Origin: Lachnospiraceae bacterium | GTDB taxonomy: Bacteria > Bacillota > Clostridia > Lachnospirales > Lachnospiraceae | Assembly: GCA_022510565.1 (NCBI GenBank) | Contig: JAFLTE010000003.1 | Span: forward strand, 124,001-188,000 | Direction of reading: 5' to 3' | Length of the DNA: 64,000 nt | Shown: positions 1 to 8,644 of the stretch, one piece after another | Layout of the letters: each line of letters opens with the position of its first letter | How positions within the stretch are numbered: position 1 is the first letter of the stretch | The notes under the pieces: model-generated | Database searches by the model: none | What the model saw: only the letters and a program-made list of their open reading frames with translations | What the model was told of the DNA's origin: nothing | Position numbers and translations under genes: made by a program

Positions 1-284
1 ATCCAGCACCAGAAGATGGCACCCGGTCCCCCTAAAGCCACGGCGGTGGAGACACCGATAATATTGCCGGTTCCCAGAGTGGCGGCAAGCGTAGTGGCCA
101 GAGCGGAGAAAGGCGAGATATTATTTCCTTTATTATCCTCCTTGCCGAAAGAAAGTTTCAGAGCATAGAGAAGATTTCTCTGGGGGACATGCAGTTTTAC
201 GGTAAAATAGATGTGTGTTCCCATCAGCAGAATCAGCAGTGGGAATCCCCAGAGAAGATCATTGAATCGTTCCAGTACAGCCAT
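1..284 (-). CDS. Sodium:alanine/glycine symporter (AGCS family), N-terminal part only
   Basis: The minus strand reads as an open frame from an ATG at 284 to the window edge, giving about 94 N-terminal residues of a longer protein. It shows a first hydrophobic segment (residues about 8-28), then the stretch GTGNIIGV and the following glycine/alanine-rich ALGGPGA, which are hallmarks of the AGCS (AlsT/DagA) family of Na+-coupled alanine or glycine transporters in the cytoplasmic membrane. The rest of the roughly 450-residue protein lies outside the window. The family call is firm; the substrate is not determined. Confidence 0.85.
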   Translation of the reverse strand, partial: MAVLERFNDLLWGFPLLILLMGTHIYFTVKLHVPQRNLLYALKLSFGKEDNKGNNISPFSALATTLAATLGTGNIIGVSTAVALGGPGAIFWCW

Positions 285-300
285 AGATTATTCGCATTCT

Positions 301-324
301 GTTCACACGGAGTTTTGTGTGAAC
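301..324. repeat. Perfect 8-bp inverted repeat between divergent genes
   Basis: GTTCACAC (301-308) and GTGTGAAC (317-324) form a perfect inverted repeat with an 8-bp spacer. It lies in the 148-bp gap between the minus-strand symporter start and the plus-strand gene at 433. It could be an operator for the symporter or a hairpin in its leader. No clear promoter was placed next to it. Confidence 0.35.
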
Positions 325-432
325 TGTCGTGTTTTACCATAATTATATAAAGACGCAGAGGCAAAAAGAACCGAAATGTGGTAAGATAATATATGCGCAA
401 GCATGTGAGTCTATATGATAGGGGACAAAAAT

Positions 433-807
433 ATGGAGGAAAGAGCTTATCGGTGGGCGCAGGAGTTGTGCCGTTATGCGGGAGAGGGCGAAGCGTTCTT
501 CATGGATTTCTGGAAACGCCTGCGGCAGTCGCAGAATATTTATAAGGAATTTACTTATTATTTGGAACATCAGACCTTCCTGTGTGAGTATAAGGTTCAG
601 GGATATGGCGTGGTGGATATCATGGTGTGGCAGATGGACCATTTTAAGGCGCAGCTGGACCGTGGCAAGGATGATATGAAAAACAATGGTGACAAGATGC
701 TTTTGATGGCGTTTGACACTCTGCTTAAGATGGAGCGTGAGCCTGCGCGGTATGTGGAGCTGATGCAAACCGAGACGGGCACGGATTATCAGGACAAATA
801 TGTATAG
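433..807 (+). CDS. Small acidic protein of unknown function, upstream of the NdpA-like gene
   Basis: A 124-residue soluble protein that I do not recognise. The frame could open 18 bases earlier at 415, but the ATG at 433 has a purine-rich AGGGGAC six bases upstream, whereas the earlier ATG has none. The sequence is rich in aromatic and charged residues (Trp-Ala-Gln-Glu near the start, a DFWKRL segment) and looks mostly helical, with no signal peptide or membrane segment. It ends 14 bp before the nucleoid-associated protein gene, so the two are probably co-transcribed. Confidence 0.7.
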   Translation: MEERAYRWAQELCRYAGEGEAFFMDFWKRLRQSQNIYKEFTYYLEHQTFLCEYKVQGYGVVDIMVWQMDHFKAQLDRGKDDMKNNGDKMLLMAFDTLLKMEREPARYVELMQTETGTDYQDKYV

Positions 808-821
808 AGGAGATACAGACG

Positions 822-1847
822 ATGAACAAAGAAGATATCAGAATTAAACATGTGATTGTACACATTCTGGATTCCACCATCGGCATGCCGGTATTGTCGG
901 ATACAGAACTGGAATACGGCTCTGAGGTGGCAGAATTCCTTAAGGAGCATATCGCCAAGATTGCTTCCGGAGATGATGCCAAGGAATGCCGTTTTTACAA
1001 GGAGCAGTCCGAGGTTTATCGGATGCTTGATTCCTATGCGGACGAGAACTTCGTGGAAATCAGCAAGGATATTGCGACCATATTATATGAGATTATGAAC
1101 AGTAATATTGATATACCGGCAGCGGATTTGATGGTGGTTCGTTTCAGGGAAGGTGAAGATGAGTATCTGGCGTTCCTTAAGATGAACTATAAGTCACTTT
1201 ACACACACAGAACGATGGCATTGGAGGACGGAGAAGGCAACAGTAATGAGATTATAAGACATAAGTCCATCCTGCCGTCGGAGAGTCAGAGACTTACGGA
1301 GGCCGCGATCATCCGTCTGGATGATTTGGCATTGCGGGTGATTGAGAAGAAGTATGAAGTGAACGGAGAGAAGACCGATTATTTCTCTTTCCTCTTCCTC
1401 AAATGTAATGCTCATCTGTCCCACAAGTCCAAGCTGTCCATTGTCAGCCGTGCCGTGGAGAACATACAGAAAGAAGGATTTGACGAGACAGAGCGGTTCG
1501 AGAAACAGATGCGCGCCAAGAGCATTATACAGGAGGAAATCCAGGAAAACGGCGGTTTCGTGGTGGAAGAGCTGGCAGAGAAAATATTTGATGAGCAGCC
1601 TGAATTAAAAACAGCCTTTCAGGATAAGATGGAAAAGTATAATATGGTAAAAGAGGAGATACAGCCCAGGAGCGAGAACACGGTGCGCAAGTATCAGAGT
1701 CAGCATTTGTACACGGACACGGGAATCGAAATCAAGATTCCGATGGAGCAATATAAGAATCCGAGGTGCGTGGAATTTATCACCAACTCCGACGGAACAG
1801 TCTCAGTGCTGATTAAGAATATTGAGCATTTGGAAGCAAAGATATAG
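822..1847 (+). CDS. Nucleoid-associated protein, NdpA/YejK family
   Basis: A 341-residue soluble protein matching the 37-kDa nucleoid-associated family (NdpA/YejK type). The N-terminal DIRIKHVIVHILD opening, the SILPSESQRLTEAAII stretch near residue 150 and the acidic, helical C-terminal half are as expected, and the length is typical. Family members bind the nucleoid; in Firmicutes the role is poorly defined. The start ATG has a GAGGAGAT ribosome site upstream. It follows the unknown gene at 433 closely and precedes the DUF2974 gene by 56 bp, all on the same strand. Confidence 0.8.
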   Translation: MNKEDIRIKHVIVHILDSTIGMPVLSDTELEYGSEVAEFLKEHIAKIASGDDAKECRFYKEQSEVYRMLDSYADENFVEISKDIATILYEIMNSNIDIPAADLMVVRFREGEDEYLAFLKMNYKSLYTHRTMALEDGEGNSNEIIRHKSILPSESQRLTEAAIIRLDDLALRVIEKKYEVNGEKTDYFSFLFLKCNAHLSHKSKLSIVSRAVENIQKEGFDETERFEKQMRAKSIIQEEIQENGGFVVEELAEKIFDEQPELKTAFQDKMEKYNMVKEEIQPRSENTVRKYQSQHLYTDTGIEIKIPMEQYKNPRCVEFITNSDGTVSVLIKNIEHLEAKI

Positions 1848-1903
1848 CGAACCTGTCTATCGGGCATAACTTAAATAAGGCAGGATACTGAGCGAGGCAT
1901 AAA

Positions 1904-3007
1904 ATGGGAACGATTTTGGATTATCTGAAAGAATACGGAGATTATACATTGGCGGAAAAGCCATTCGATGAAGTGGATAGTCTGGTACTGAGTCAGTTCG
2001 CATATTTGAAATTTGACGGTTTAGCTCCGTCACCGGGCGAAGAAGAACCTGCCGTGAGTCTGCAGGAATTGATGGAGCATGCGGATTATGATCATCTGTA
2101 CGCGGATGAACGCTACCGGGAGGACAACACTGCGCTTTTTCATGGCTTATATAACAGCAAACGTTTTCGGGAACTTCGGGTTAATAATTATGTAAACCAA
2201 ATAAATTTGGATACTGAGACACAGTTTTCTGCAGTGACATTCCACCTGCCAAACGGTGTCTGCTATGTGGCATACAGAGGTACAGACGAGACGATAGTGG
2301 GATGGAAAGAGGACTTGAACCTTGCTTTTTCCGAGCCGGTAGAAGGACAGAGCTTGAGTGTTCGATACTTAAATCGGGCGGCTGCAAGCATTGAAGGAAA
2401 ATTCTATGTGGGAGGACACTCCAAAGGCGGTAATTTTGCAACATACGCCTGCATGAACTGTGAGCCGGAGGTAAGAGAGCGCATTAAGGCAATCTATGAC
2501 CATGACGGACCGGGCTTCAGACCTGAGGTAAAGGCGAGAGGTGCATATGATGAAATCAAGGACAGAATCCACAAGACGATACCGCATTCCTCTTTGGTCG
2601 GAATGCTGTTGTATACGGACGGTACTTACAGCGTAGTGGAGAGTAAGACTATCGGTCTTGCGCAGCACAATCCCTACACGTGGCTTGTGGAGGATGACCA
2701 TTTTCAAACGGTGGATGAACTGTATGCGGGGCGCAAGTTCCTGGACGAATCCTTGAATCGGTGGATTCTGTCGCTTACACAAGAGCAGATGCATACCTTT
2801 GTGGATACATTCTATCAGGTTATTCTTGCCTCCGAAACCGATAACCTCATTGATTTTACGGCTAATTGGTTTCAGAGCATGCAGAAAATCGGCATGGCAC
2901 TTAAAGAGATAGACCCGGAGACAGGCAAGGTTATCATGCAGATTTTAAAATCTCTTTTTGAGATTACCACGCTTAATGTCAAAGAGAAAATAAAAAATAA
3001 TGAATAA
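1904..3007 (+). CDS. DUF2974 (Mbeg1-like) alpha/beta-hydrolase-fold protein
   Basis: A 367-residue protein of the DUF2974/Mbeg1-like family, which is distantly related to class 3 lipases. The centre carries VAYRGTDET followed by GGHSKGGN near residue 168, a G-x-S-x-G nucleophile elbow with serine as the expected nucleophile, and an acidic DHDGPGF segment downstream, typical of the family. No signal peptide is visible, so a cytoplasmic serine hydrolase is likely; the substrate is unknown. Its last 29 bases overlap tail to tail with the convergent glutamine amidotransferase gene. Confidence 0.75.
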   Translation: MGTILDYLKEYGDYTLAEKPFDEVDSLVLSQFAYLKFDGLAPSPGEEEPAVSLQELMEHADYDHLYADERYREDNTALFHGLYNSKRFRELRVNNYVNQINLDTETQFSAVTFHLPNGVCYVAYRGTDETIVGWKEDLNLAFSEPVEGQSLSVRYLNRAAASIEGKFYVGGHSKGGNFATYACMNCEPEVRERIKAIYDHDGPGFRPEVKARGAYDEIKDRIHKTIPHSSLVGMLLYTDGTYSVVESKTIGLAQHNPYTWLVEDDHFQTVDELYAGRKFLDESLNRWILSLTQEQMHTFVDTFYQVILASETDNLIDFTANWFQSMQKIGMALKEIDPETGKVIMQILKSLFEITTLNVKEKIKNNE

Positions 3008-3614
3008 GCTGATAACCGCCGTCATCCATGATACGCTCCGGATGCCATTGAACGGCTATCACAGGCATCGTTCGGTGAACAAGGCCCTCTATTACGTTGT
3101 CTGAAGCGCGGCAGACCGGAACCAGGTCCCGCCCGATCTTATCCACTGCCTGATGATGGGCAGAATTAACTAAAGTTCCTGTGCCGTACAACTGATAAAA
3201 GAAATCGCTGCGGTCCACGCCGCTGTGATAGACGTAGTGCTGCCTATCCTGTCCTTTCCACTCATGTGCGTCGGCGGTATCAATATGCTGAATGATTGTG
3301 CCACCCAGATGTACGTTGATTATCTGCATGCCCTTACATATGCCCAGTATGGGTTTTTTTTGTGCCATAAACAGGGAGAGCACCTCAATCTGCAAAATAT
3401 CCAGCTCGGTGTCTATGTTACGAGAACCATGATTGCGCTGGCCGAAGAAAACGGGAGTGATATCTCCGCCGCCGGGCAGAAGAAGATGCGTTGCCTGCAT
3501 GGCTTCCTGCGCATTAAGCGTGGTGATATAGGAAACACCTAATGTGCGTAAAGCATTTTCGTAATTGTGCGTATCTTGTGAACGACCGACGATAGCGATA
3601 TGTGGAGAAGGCAT
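2979..3614 (-). CDS. Class I glutamine amidotransferase, gamma-glutamyl-GABA hydrolase-like (peptidase C26)
   Basis: A 211-residue protein with the glutamine-amidotransferase fold of the PuuD/C26 family. LLPGGGDITP marks the oxyanion region, GICKGMQ holds the nucleophilic cysteine, and QWHPE near the C-terminus supplies the catalytic histidine and glutamate. Members hydrolyse gamma-glutamyl amides such as gamma-glutamyl-GABA in the cytoplasm. The ATG at 3614 is preferred over an upstream TTG (3623) because GAGG sits nine bases before it. The protein is somewhat short for the family (usually 230-260). The substrate is not shown by the sequence. Confidence 0.8.
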   Translation of the reverse strand: MPSPHIAIVGRSQDTHNYENALRTLGVSYITTLNAQEAMQATHLLLPGGGDITPVFFGQRNHGSRNIDTELDILQIEVLSLFMAQKKPILGICKGMQIINVHLGGTIIQHIDTADAHEWKGQDRQHYVYHSGVDRSDFFYQLYGTGTLVNSAHHQAVDKIGRDLVPVCRASDNVIEGLVHRTMPVIAVQWHPERIMDDGGYQLIHYFLFSL

Positions 3615-3682
3615 AGGGAACAACCTCGCATAATAAAAGCTACTCTATTATATTATTATATGCATGAGCAGCGCGGGATGTG

Positions 3683-4495
3683 TCATAAGTCATCCAATAA
3701 AATCGGACCGCCGATTTCTTCCCTCGCTACGTACAGCAGACTGTCCGGCCTTGCCTGCATACTCCATTTTACCAGCGTCATCGCACCGTGTTCCACTTCA
3801 ATGCATGTGATACAACGTGGATGTACGCAGCTTCCGGTATTGTAGTAATAGGACGGTTCCTGAGGCATCACAGGGCGGTGGGTATGCCCCGTAATCAGAA
3901 TATGTCTGTTTTCGATGGCCCACTTTCGCAGTATATCCTCGCATTTTTCTTTGACATCGTAATTCTTGGCAGCGCTGGTAGGGTCCAGAATACCCAAGTT
4001 CTCCAGCGGATTCCAGAAATATCTTACCAGAAAACATGCCACTCTCCAGAGAGTGGAATTGAGCAGGCTTGCCTGATGCCCGTGCGTCAGGTATAACGAT
4101 TTTTCCGGTGCATCCTCACGGCGCAGAATAATCGCTTCATGGTAATTGGGAGCCTTTTTTCTGATGATGTCATGGTTCCCGTAAATCAGGTAAAGTCTGT
4201 GGTGCCTTTCAAACATGGCAAACATATTGTAAACATCGCTGTGAATTTCCGTAATATTGCGTATATTCCTGTTTTCCCACAGTTCCTCCCCGTCTCCCAG
4301 TTCAATATAAGTGAACCCCTTGCGGTAATAATGCTCTATTGCCGCAAAGTACAGATGCTGATTTTTGAGGAAGTTGTCGGAGGAGGTTCCTATGCCCCTG
4401 TGGCAGTCGCTCACAAGGACATATTTGGAACATTTGTTTAAAGGAAGGATAAGAGCCTGTGTAAAGGCACGATTTAAGCGGCTCGCGGCACTCAT
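3683..4495 (-). CDS. Calcineurin-like metallophosphoesterase
   Basis: A 270-residue metallophosphoesterase. The dimetal motifs are in order: SDCHRG (residues 29-34), GDGEE (67-71), GNHD (106-109) and GHTHRP near residue 210. This set resembles UDP-diacylglucosamine hydrolase-like and related bacterial phosphoesterases, but the substrate cannot be read. The true start is the ATG at 4495: AAGGAG lies eight bases upstream, and the ATG overlaps the stop of the upstream DUF4474 gene as ATGA, which indicates translational coupling. A longer reading from a TTG at 4516 is less likely. Confidence 0.85.
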   Translation of the reverse strand: MSAASRLNRAFTQALILPLNKCSKYVLVSDCHRGIGTSSDNFLKNQHLYFAAIEHYYRKGFTYIELGDGEELWENRNIRNITEIHSDVYNMFAMFERHHRLYLIYGNHDIIRKKAPNYHEAIILRREDAPEKSLYLTHGHQASLLNSTLWRVACFLVRYFWNPLENLGILDPTSAAKNYDVKEKCEDILRKWAIENRHILITGHTHRPVMPQEPSYYYNTGSCVHPRCITCIEVEHGAMTLVKWSMQARPDSLLYVAREEIGGPILLDDL

Positions 4496-5430
4496 AGGAA
4501 TTTCTCCTTGCGACAATACTTAGGTGGTGTGCTGCCGTTTTTCTTATGCAAACGCCTGTGGAATCTGTGGAGTCTGAGCAGCTTTCTGAACGCTGTAGGG
4601 AAATAGTAGTACAGATATAGGATACGGTCCTCCGTACACTTGAAAGGTCGGGTAACCCATAGATACAGTTTGCAGAATATCCGATTCAGACGTTGTGACC
4701 GACGACGGCGCAGGCGGGTCAGTATACCGAAATCTTCCTCGTTGGAGAGATGGTAAGTAAAGGACACACATAACCCCTGAACTGTGAGGTCTTCCACAGT
4801 GCAGCCCGTATCGCGCAATCCGCCGTAGAAAGCATCACGCATTTCTCCGTCGGGAAAACAGAGGGAAACTGTCAGATAAAGATCGGAAGGTTTGGAGAAA
4901 CGACCGGGCAGAAATGCCGTCAGCCACCAATGTCTGTCGGAATTCTGAACGCATTCCTCGGTCATATTGCACAGCCGCAGAGTACATGGGAGCATTTCCT
5001 CATCCTCCACAGCATGGAAAAGGGCTGTTTTGTATTCTGCCTTCGTCAAGAGCCTATCGGCATGGTAGATGCCGATTTCGGCGCCTGTGCTGATTCCGTA
5101 CTGACCTTTCCAGAATTCAATCAGCCAAGTTTTACCCTGATAATCAAAGTATACGGGCAGAGTATCAATGACCATCTGGAAACGGGATGCCATATAGTCG
5201 TAGAGCCAGGTATAACCGGCAGTTTTCTGCCATGCGTCCTGTGTAGATGAGAAGAAACCGCGGCGGCAGTGGTAAGTGTAGCCGAAGGGTCTTGCTAACT
5301 CACTGAGCAGCAAACATTTTCGGCATTTATCCATACAGCAGACACGGCAGATTATCTTCTTCCTGCGGCAATGAAAGAGAATCATGCACAGAAGAGCAAG
5401 AAATAATAAGATAAATAAAGCGTAATACAT
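4492..5430 (-). CDS. DUF4474 family membrane-anchored protein
   Basis: A 312-residue protein with one N-terminal membrane segment (residues about 3-19), then a Cys-rich patch (ICRVCCMDKCRKC) and a central domain with AWQKTAGYTWLYD and WLIEFWKGQYGISTGAEIG, which I recognise as typical of DUF4474, a family common in Lachnospiraceae. Its function is unknown. The C-terminal 90 residues are strongly basic (runs of Arg), suggesting interaction with membrane or nucleic acid. It is translationally coupled to the metallophosphoesterase downstream through an ATGA overlap. Confidence 0.75.
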   Translation of the reverse strand: MYYALFILLFLALLCMILFHCRRKKIICRVCCMDKCRKCLLLSELARPFGYTYHCRRGFFSSTQDAWQKTAGYTWLYDYMASRFQMVIDTLPVYFDYQGKTWLIEFWKGQYGISTGAEIGIYHADRLLTKAEYKTALFHAVEDEEMLPCTLRLCNMTEECVQNSDRHWWLTAFLPGRFSKPSDLYLTVSLCFPDGEMRDAFYGGLRDTGCTVEDLTVQGLCVSFTYHLSNEEDFGILTRLRRRRSQRLNRIFCKLYLWVTRPFKCTEDRILYLYYYFPTAFRKLLRLHRFHRRLHKKNGSTPPKYCRKEKFL

Positions 5431-5468
5431 AATCTATAACCTATCATATTATGTGGTTTTGCTTTATT

Positions 5469-6089
5469 TTATGTCGAAAATTGTAATAGGTGTGTGATTT
5501 TATCCTTATTTAGCTCGGAAAAGGGGATGACGGGCATGGGAGTAGGGCTGTGCTCACCAATCATTTTCTCCATCCATACCATATGATACCATGTGCCGAA
5601 CTTATATCCGCAGTTGTGGAAAGTTCCCACCATACGGTAGCCCATGTGCTCGTGGAATTGCACGCTGTTCAGGGTCAAGTGCTCGTCCGGGGTTTCCGGA
5701 TAGCCGATGCAGGCATTCAGGTTGAGAATGTTTTGGGACTGAGAAATTCGCTCCAACGCCTCATAAAGCATCCTGCCAACGCCCATTTTGACCTTGCTTT
5801 TATTCAGATATATGGTAGTTTCCGCCGACCAATCATATGCAGCGCGTCCCACAAACGCATGGGTGTAGGCGTAGCCTAAGATTTCTCCGTCATATTCCGC
5901 AACAAGATAGGGATATTTCTTTAAAATATTCGCAATTCGCGCTTCGAACTCTGTGAGACTCGGCACATCACATTCGAAGCTGATTGCCGTATCTGTCACA
6001 TAGGGCGCGTAGATATTCAATAGTTCTTTTGCATCGTCTATGGTGGCGATGCGGATTGCGGGTTTGGTTATTTGTTCTTGCGTCTGCAT
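5469..6089 (-). CDS. GNAT family N-acetyltransferase, phosphinothricin-acetyltransferase-like
   Basis: A 206-residue GNAT acetyltransferase. IRIATIDDAKELLNIYAPYV at the N-terminus, GYAYTHAFVGRAAYDWSAETTIYL in the middle and the acetyl-CoA-binding KMGVGRML segment are the pattern of the Pat/YwnH subgroup that acetylates phosphinothricin-like amino acids or related small amines. The C-terminal HEHMGYRMVGTFHNCGYK is also typical. The extra C-terminal tail of about 25 residues is not part of the domain. The protein stands alone, 38 bp before the DUF4474 gene on the same strand. Confidence 0.8.
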   Translation of the reverse strand: MQTQEQITKPAIRIATIDDAKELLNIYAPYVTDTAISFECDVPSLTEFEARIANILKKYPYLVAEYDGEILGYAYTHAFVGRAAYDWSAETTIYLNKSKVKMGVGRMLYEALERISQSQNILNLNACIGYPETPDEHLTLNSVQFHEHMGYRMVGTFHNCGYKFGTWYHMVWMEKMIGEHSPTPMPVIPFSELNKDKITHLLQFST

Positions 6090-6184
6090 TTGCTTTCATG
6101 TATTCTTTCTATAAGATGTTTCAAATATTATATCATAAGGCTCTGTCGGCTCACAACTTTTTATGATTTGAAGGAAGTGAGAAA

Positions 6185-7078
6185 ATGGTTGTAATGAACT
6201 GTCAGATAGAAAACGGAATACTTTCCTACAGCATAGTGGATAACGGCGTCTGCATCACAGGTTTTGAAGGAACAGACGCTTTATTGGTTATTCCGGAAAT
6301 CATAGACGGTAGAGTTGTCTGCGGAATCGGCAAGAAAGCTTTCCTCGGCAATCGCAGCTTACAACATATCATCCTGCCGGGAACAATAGAATGGATTGGT
6401 GACTGGGCATTTTGTAATTGTGCACAGTTACAGAGAATGGAGTTTCCCCGCCGCTTCCTCCGACTGGGTAAAGGACTGTTTGCCAAAGATGAAAGGCTTT
6501 ATGAGATAACCTGTGGCTCCGGCGATAAAGTAACTTTTTTCCCAAGCAGACTGCTGGCTGTGGCGGTCACCATGTTGGATGCGGAATATATGTTGGATAT
6601 GACACAGGCCGGATGTGCCGAGTGGTATGGCAGGTTAGATAACAGGATACTTACCGTGCTTATGGAACCGGCAGAGAATGCCCTTAAGAATCTCGTCTAT
6701 TGTGCGGAAGAAGATATGGGTGCCAAGCAGGAAGCCTGTCTGGAGGAGCAGAGGCGCAGGAAAGCATATATGGCACTGCTTCGTCTGGCATATCCGGAGC
6801 ATCTGGAAAGGGAGACAGAAGAAAAACTGACGGCATTTCTGTTGACTCCCGATGGCTTGCAAACGCAGTCTGCATGGGAAGCGGTAAAGGAAGCGGACGG
6901 CAAAGAGCAACTTCTTTTCTGTGATATCGTGCTCAAGTTAAACGGAATCCGTGAGGAAAATCTGCCGTTGGTTTTAGAAGACTTGGGAGATGCCTTCGTA
7001 GAGTTGAAAGCGCATTTACTTAGGGCATGGGAACAGCGAAAAGCGCAAGATTCCGTGTGGGAGAAGTTTGCGTTGTGA
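6185..7078 (+). CDS. BspA-type leucine-rich-repeat protein
   Basis: A 297-residue protein whose first 110 residues hold about two BspA-like (LRR_5) repeats: VIPEIIDGRVVCGIGKKAF and IILPGTIEWIGDWAFCNC. The rest is helical and charged, without a recognisable domain. There is no signal peptide, unlike secreted BspA proteins, so it probably works in the cytoplasm, perhaps in protein binding. AAGGAAGTG lies just upstream of the start ATG. Function unknown beyond the repeat class. Confidence 0.7.
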   Translation: MVVMNCQIENGILSYSIVDNGVCITGFEGTDALLVIPEIIDGRVVCGIGKKAFLGNRSLQHIILPGTIEWIGDWAFCNCAQLQRMEFPRRFLRLGKGLFAKDERLYEITCGSGDKVTFFPSRLLAVAVTMLDAEYMLDMTQAGCAEWYGRLDNRILTVLMEPAENALKNLVYCAEEDMGAKQEACLEEQRRRKAYMALLRLAYPEHLERETEEKLTAFLLTPDGLQTQSAWEAVKEADGKEQLLFCDIVLKLNGIREENLPLVLEDLGDAFVELKAHLLRAWEQRKAQDSVWEKFAL

Positions 7079-7153
7079 TCCTGAAAGGTATTAATTGTAG
7101 GAATATACAGAAGTATGATAAAATATCAAAAAAGCAAAGAGGAGAATTGAACT

Positions 7154-8578
7154 ATGAAAAAAATAGTTGCGTTGATACTTACGACTGCACTGCTACTTTC
7201 CCTTATGGGCTGTTCAAATACGAATACAGCGAATGAAAATGACATATCAGATTCCCAAACTGAAATAAATATAGACAATACTGTATCTGATTTCCAAGAG
7301 CCGTATGTCCTGGCGGTCAGCAACGCGGTCTATCCCGAGATGGCACCCGATCCCTACGGACCGTTATATGTCGAGGACACCGAAGATGATGACGCAATCT
7401 ATGATGCGTATGACGCATGGCGGAGTGATATCAGATCAAGATATCAGTTTTTTCAAGATTACTCAGGTGAATTGGATTCTTTTTTTACAGACAGTATGAG
7501 GCAGTTTCTCGCCGATTCGCAAGGGCAGAACAAGATATATTCTCCGATTAATGTCTATATGGCGCTCGGAATGCTCGCGGAAGTGACGGATGGCGAAAGC
7601 CGCAAGCAGATACTAGACCTGCTCGGGGCGGACAGCGTGGAAAGCCTGCGGGCTCAGGCGAATGCCATATGGAATGCTAATTATCGAAATGACGGTGCGA
7701 CTACGAGTATCTTTGCAAGTTCTCTTTGGCTTGATGAGGATGTAAAGTTTGTGCAGCCTACTTTGGATGTGCTTGCAGAAAATTACTATGCTTCCACGTT
7801 CCGGGGCGCTATGGGGTCGGAAGAATTGAACAATGCTTTACAGAACTGGCTGAATGAGCAGACAGGTGGTCTGTTGGAGGAGCAGGTATCCGATGTCGGT
7901 CTGAACGAGTATACGATTATGGCTCTGGCCACGACGGTCAATTTTCATGCAAGGTGGCGCGATGAGTTTTATGAGGGAGCAACGTATACGGGTGTCTTTC
8001 ATGGGGCAAACGGAGATTTGGAATCTGATTTCATGCGTCAGAGTAAGACACGTACCTATTATTGGGGAGAGAATTTTTCAGCGGTTAGTCAAAGCCTGGC
8101 AAACGTCGGTACTATGTGGCTGATTCTGCCTGATGAGGGCATTTCCGTGGATGAACTGATGGAAGATGATCAGACAATGCAATTTGTCATGGCACGGGAG
8201 TGGGAAGATCAGAAATCCCTTATTGTGCATTTGGCGGTTCCCAAATTTGATGTCTCTTCCGATATGGATTTGATTCCCGGTTTAAAAGCGCTGGGGGTGA
8301 CGGATGTGTTTGATTCACAAATATCCGATTTTACGCCGATGACAGCGGATATCGGACAAATCTGCCTATCACAGGCTGAACACGCTGCCCGCGTTCAAAT
8401 TGACGAGGAAGGGTGCACGGCAGTCGCTTATACTGTCTTTGCGGCAGAGGCTATGAGTGCTGAACCGGAGGAGCAGGAGGAAATTGACTTTACACTGGAT
8501 CGTCCGTTTCTATTTGTGATTACCGGCGTAGAAGGACTGCCCTTGTTTGCAGGGGTTGTGAATCAGCCGGTGGAGTGA
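7154..8578 (+). CDS. Serpin-family lipoprotein (serine protease inhibitor)
   Basis: A 474-residue protein with a lipoprotein signal (MKKIVALI through LMGC, lipidated Cys about residue 20), an acidic linker and a serpin domain from about residue 100 to the end. NVYMALGMLAEVTDG, TVNFHARW and the C-terminal DRPFLFVI are serpin signatures. The reactive-centre hinge reads DEEGCTAVA; counting from the hinge as in alpha-1-antitrypsin places P1-P1' at Met434-Ser435. The small residues at P14-P10 suggest an inhibitory, loop-inserting serpin. It would be anchored outside the cytoplasmic membrane, guarding against extracellular serine proteases. GAGGAG lies upstream of the start. Confidence 0.88.
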   Translation: MKKIVALILTTALLLSLMGCSNTNTANENDISDSQTEINIDNTVSDFQEPYVLAVSNAVYPEMAPDPYGPLYVEDTEDDDAIYDAYDAWRSDIRSRYQFFQDYSGELDSFFTDSMRQFLADSQGQNKIYSPINVYMALGMLAEVTDGESRKQILDLLGADSVESLRAQANAIWNANYRNDGATTSIFASSLWLDEDVKFVQPTLDVLAENYYASTFRGAMGSEELNNALQNWLNEQTGGLLEEQVSDVGLNEYTIMALATTVNFHARWRDEFYEGATYTGVFHGANGDLESDFMRQSKTRTYYWGENFSAVSQSLANVGTMWLILPDEGISVDELMEDDQTMQFVMAREWEDQKSLIVHLAVPKFDVSSDMDLIPGLKALGVTDVFDSQISDFTPMTADIGQICLSQAEHAARVQIDEEGCTAVAYTVFAAEAMSAEPEEQEEIDFTLDRPFLFVITGVEGLPLFAGVVNQPVE

Positions 8579-8644
8579 GAGTCTGTAATAGGCGAACTCG
8601 GCAGCAACGGAATCATTCATGAACGAATGGTAGTCAGGAGGCGT

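Noticed and set aside
343-768. Long antisense frame opposite the first genes
   Set aside because: It mirrors the plus-strand coding frame at 433, has no ribosome site, and shows no family resemblance.
8579-8644. Short leader between serpin and exporter as regulatory RNA
   Set aside because: Too short and without a stem-loop or conserved motif.
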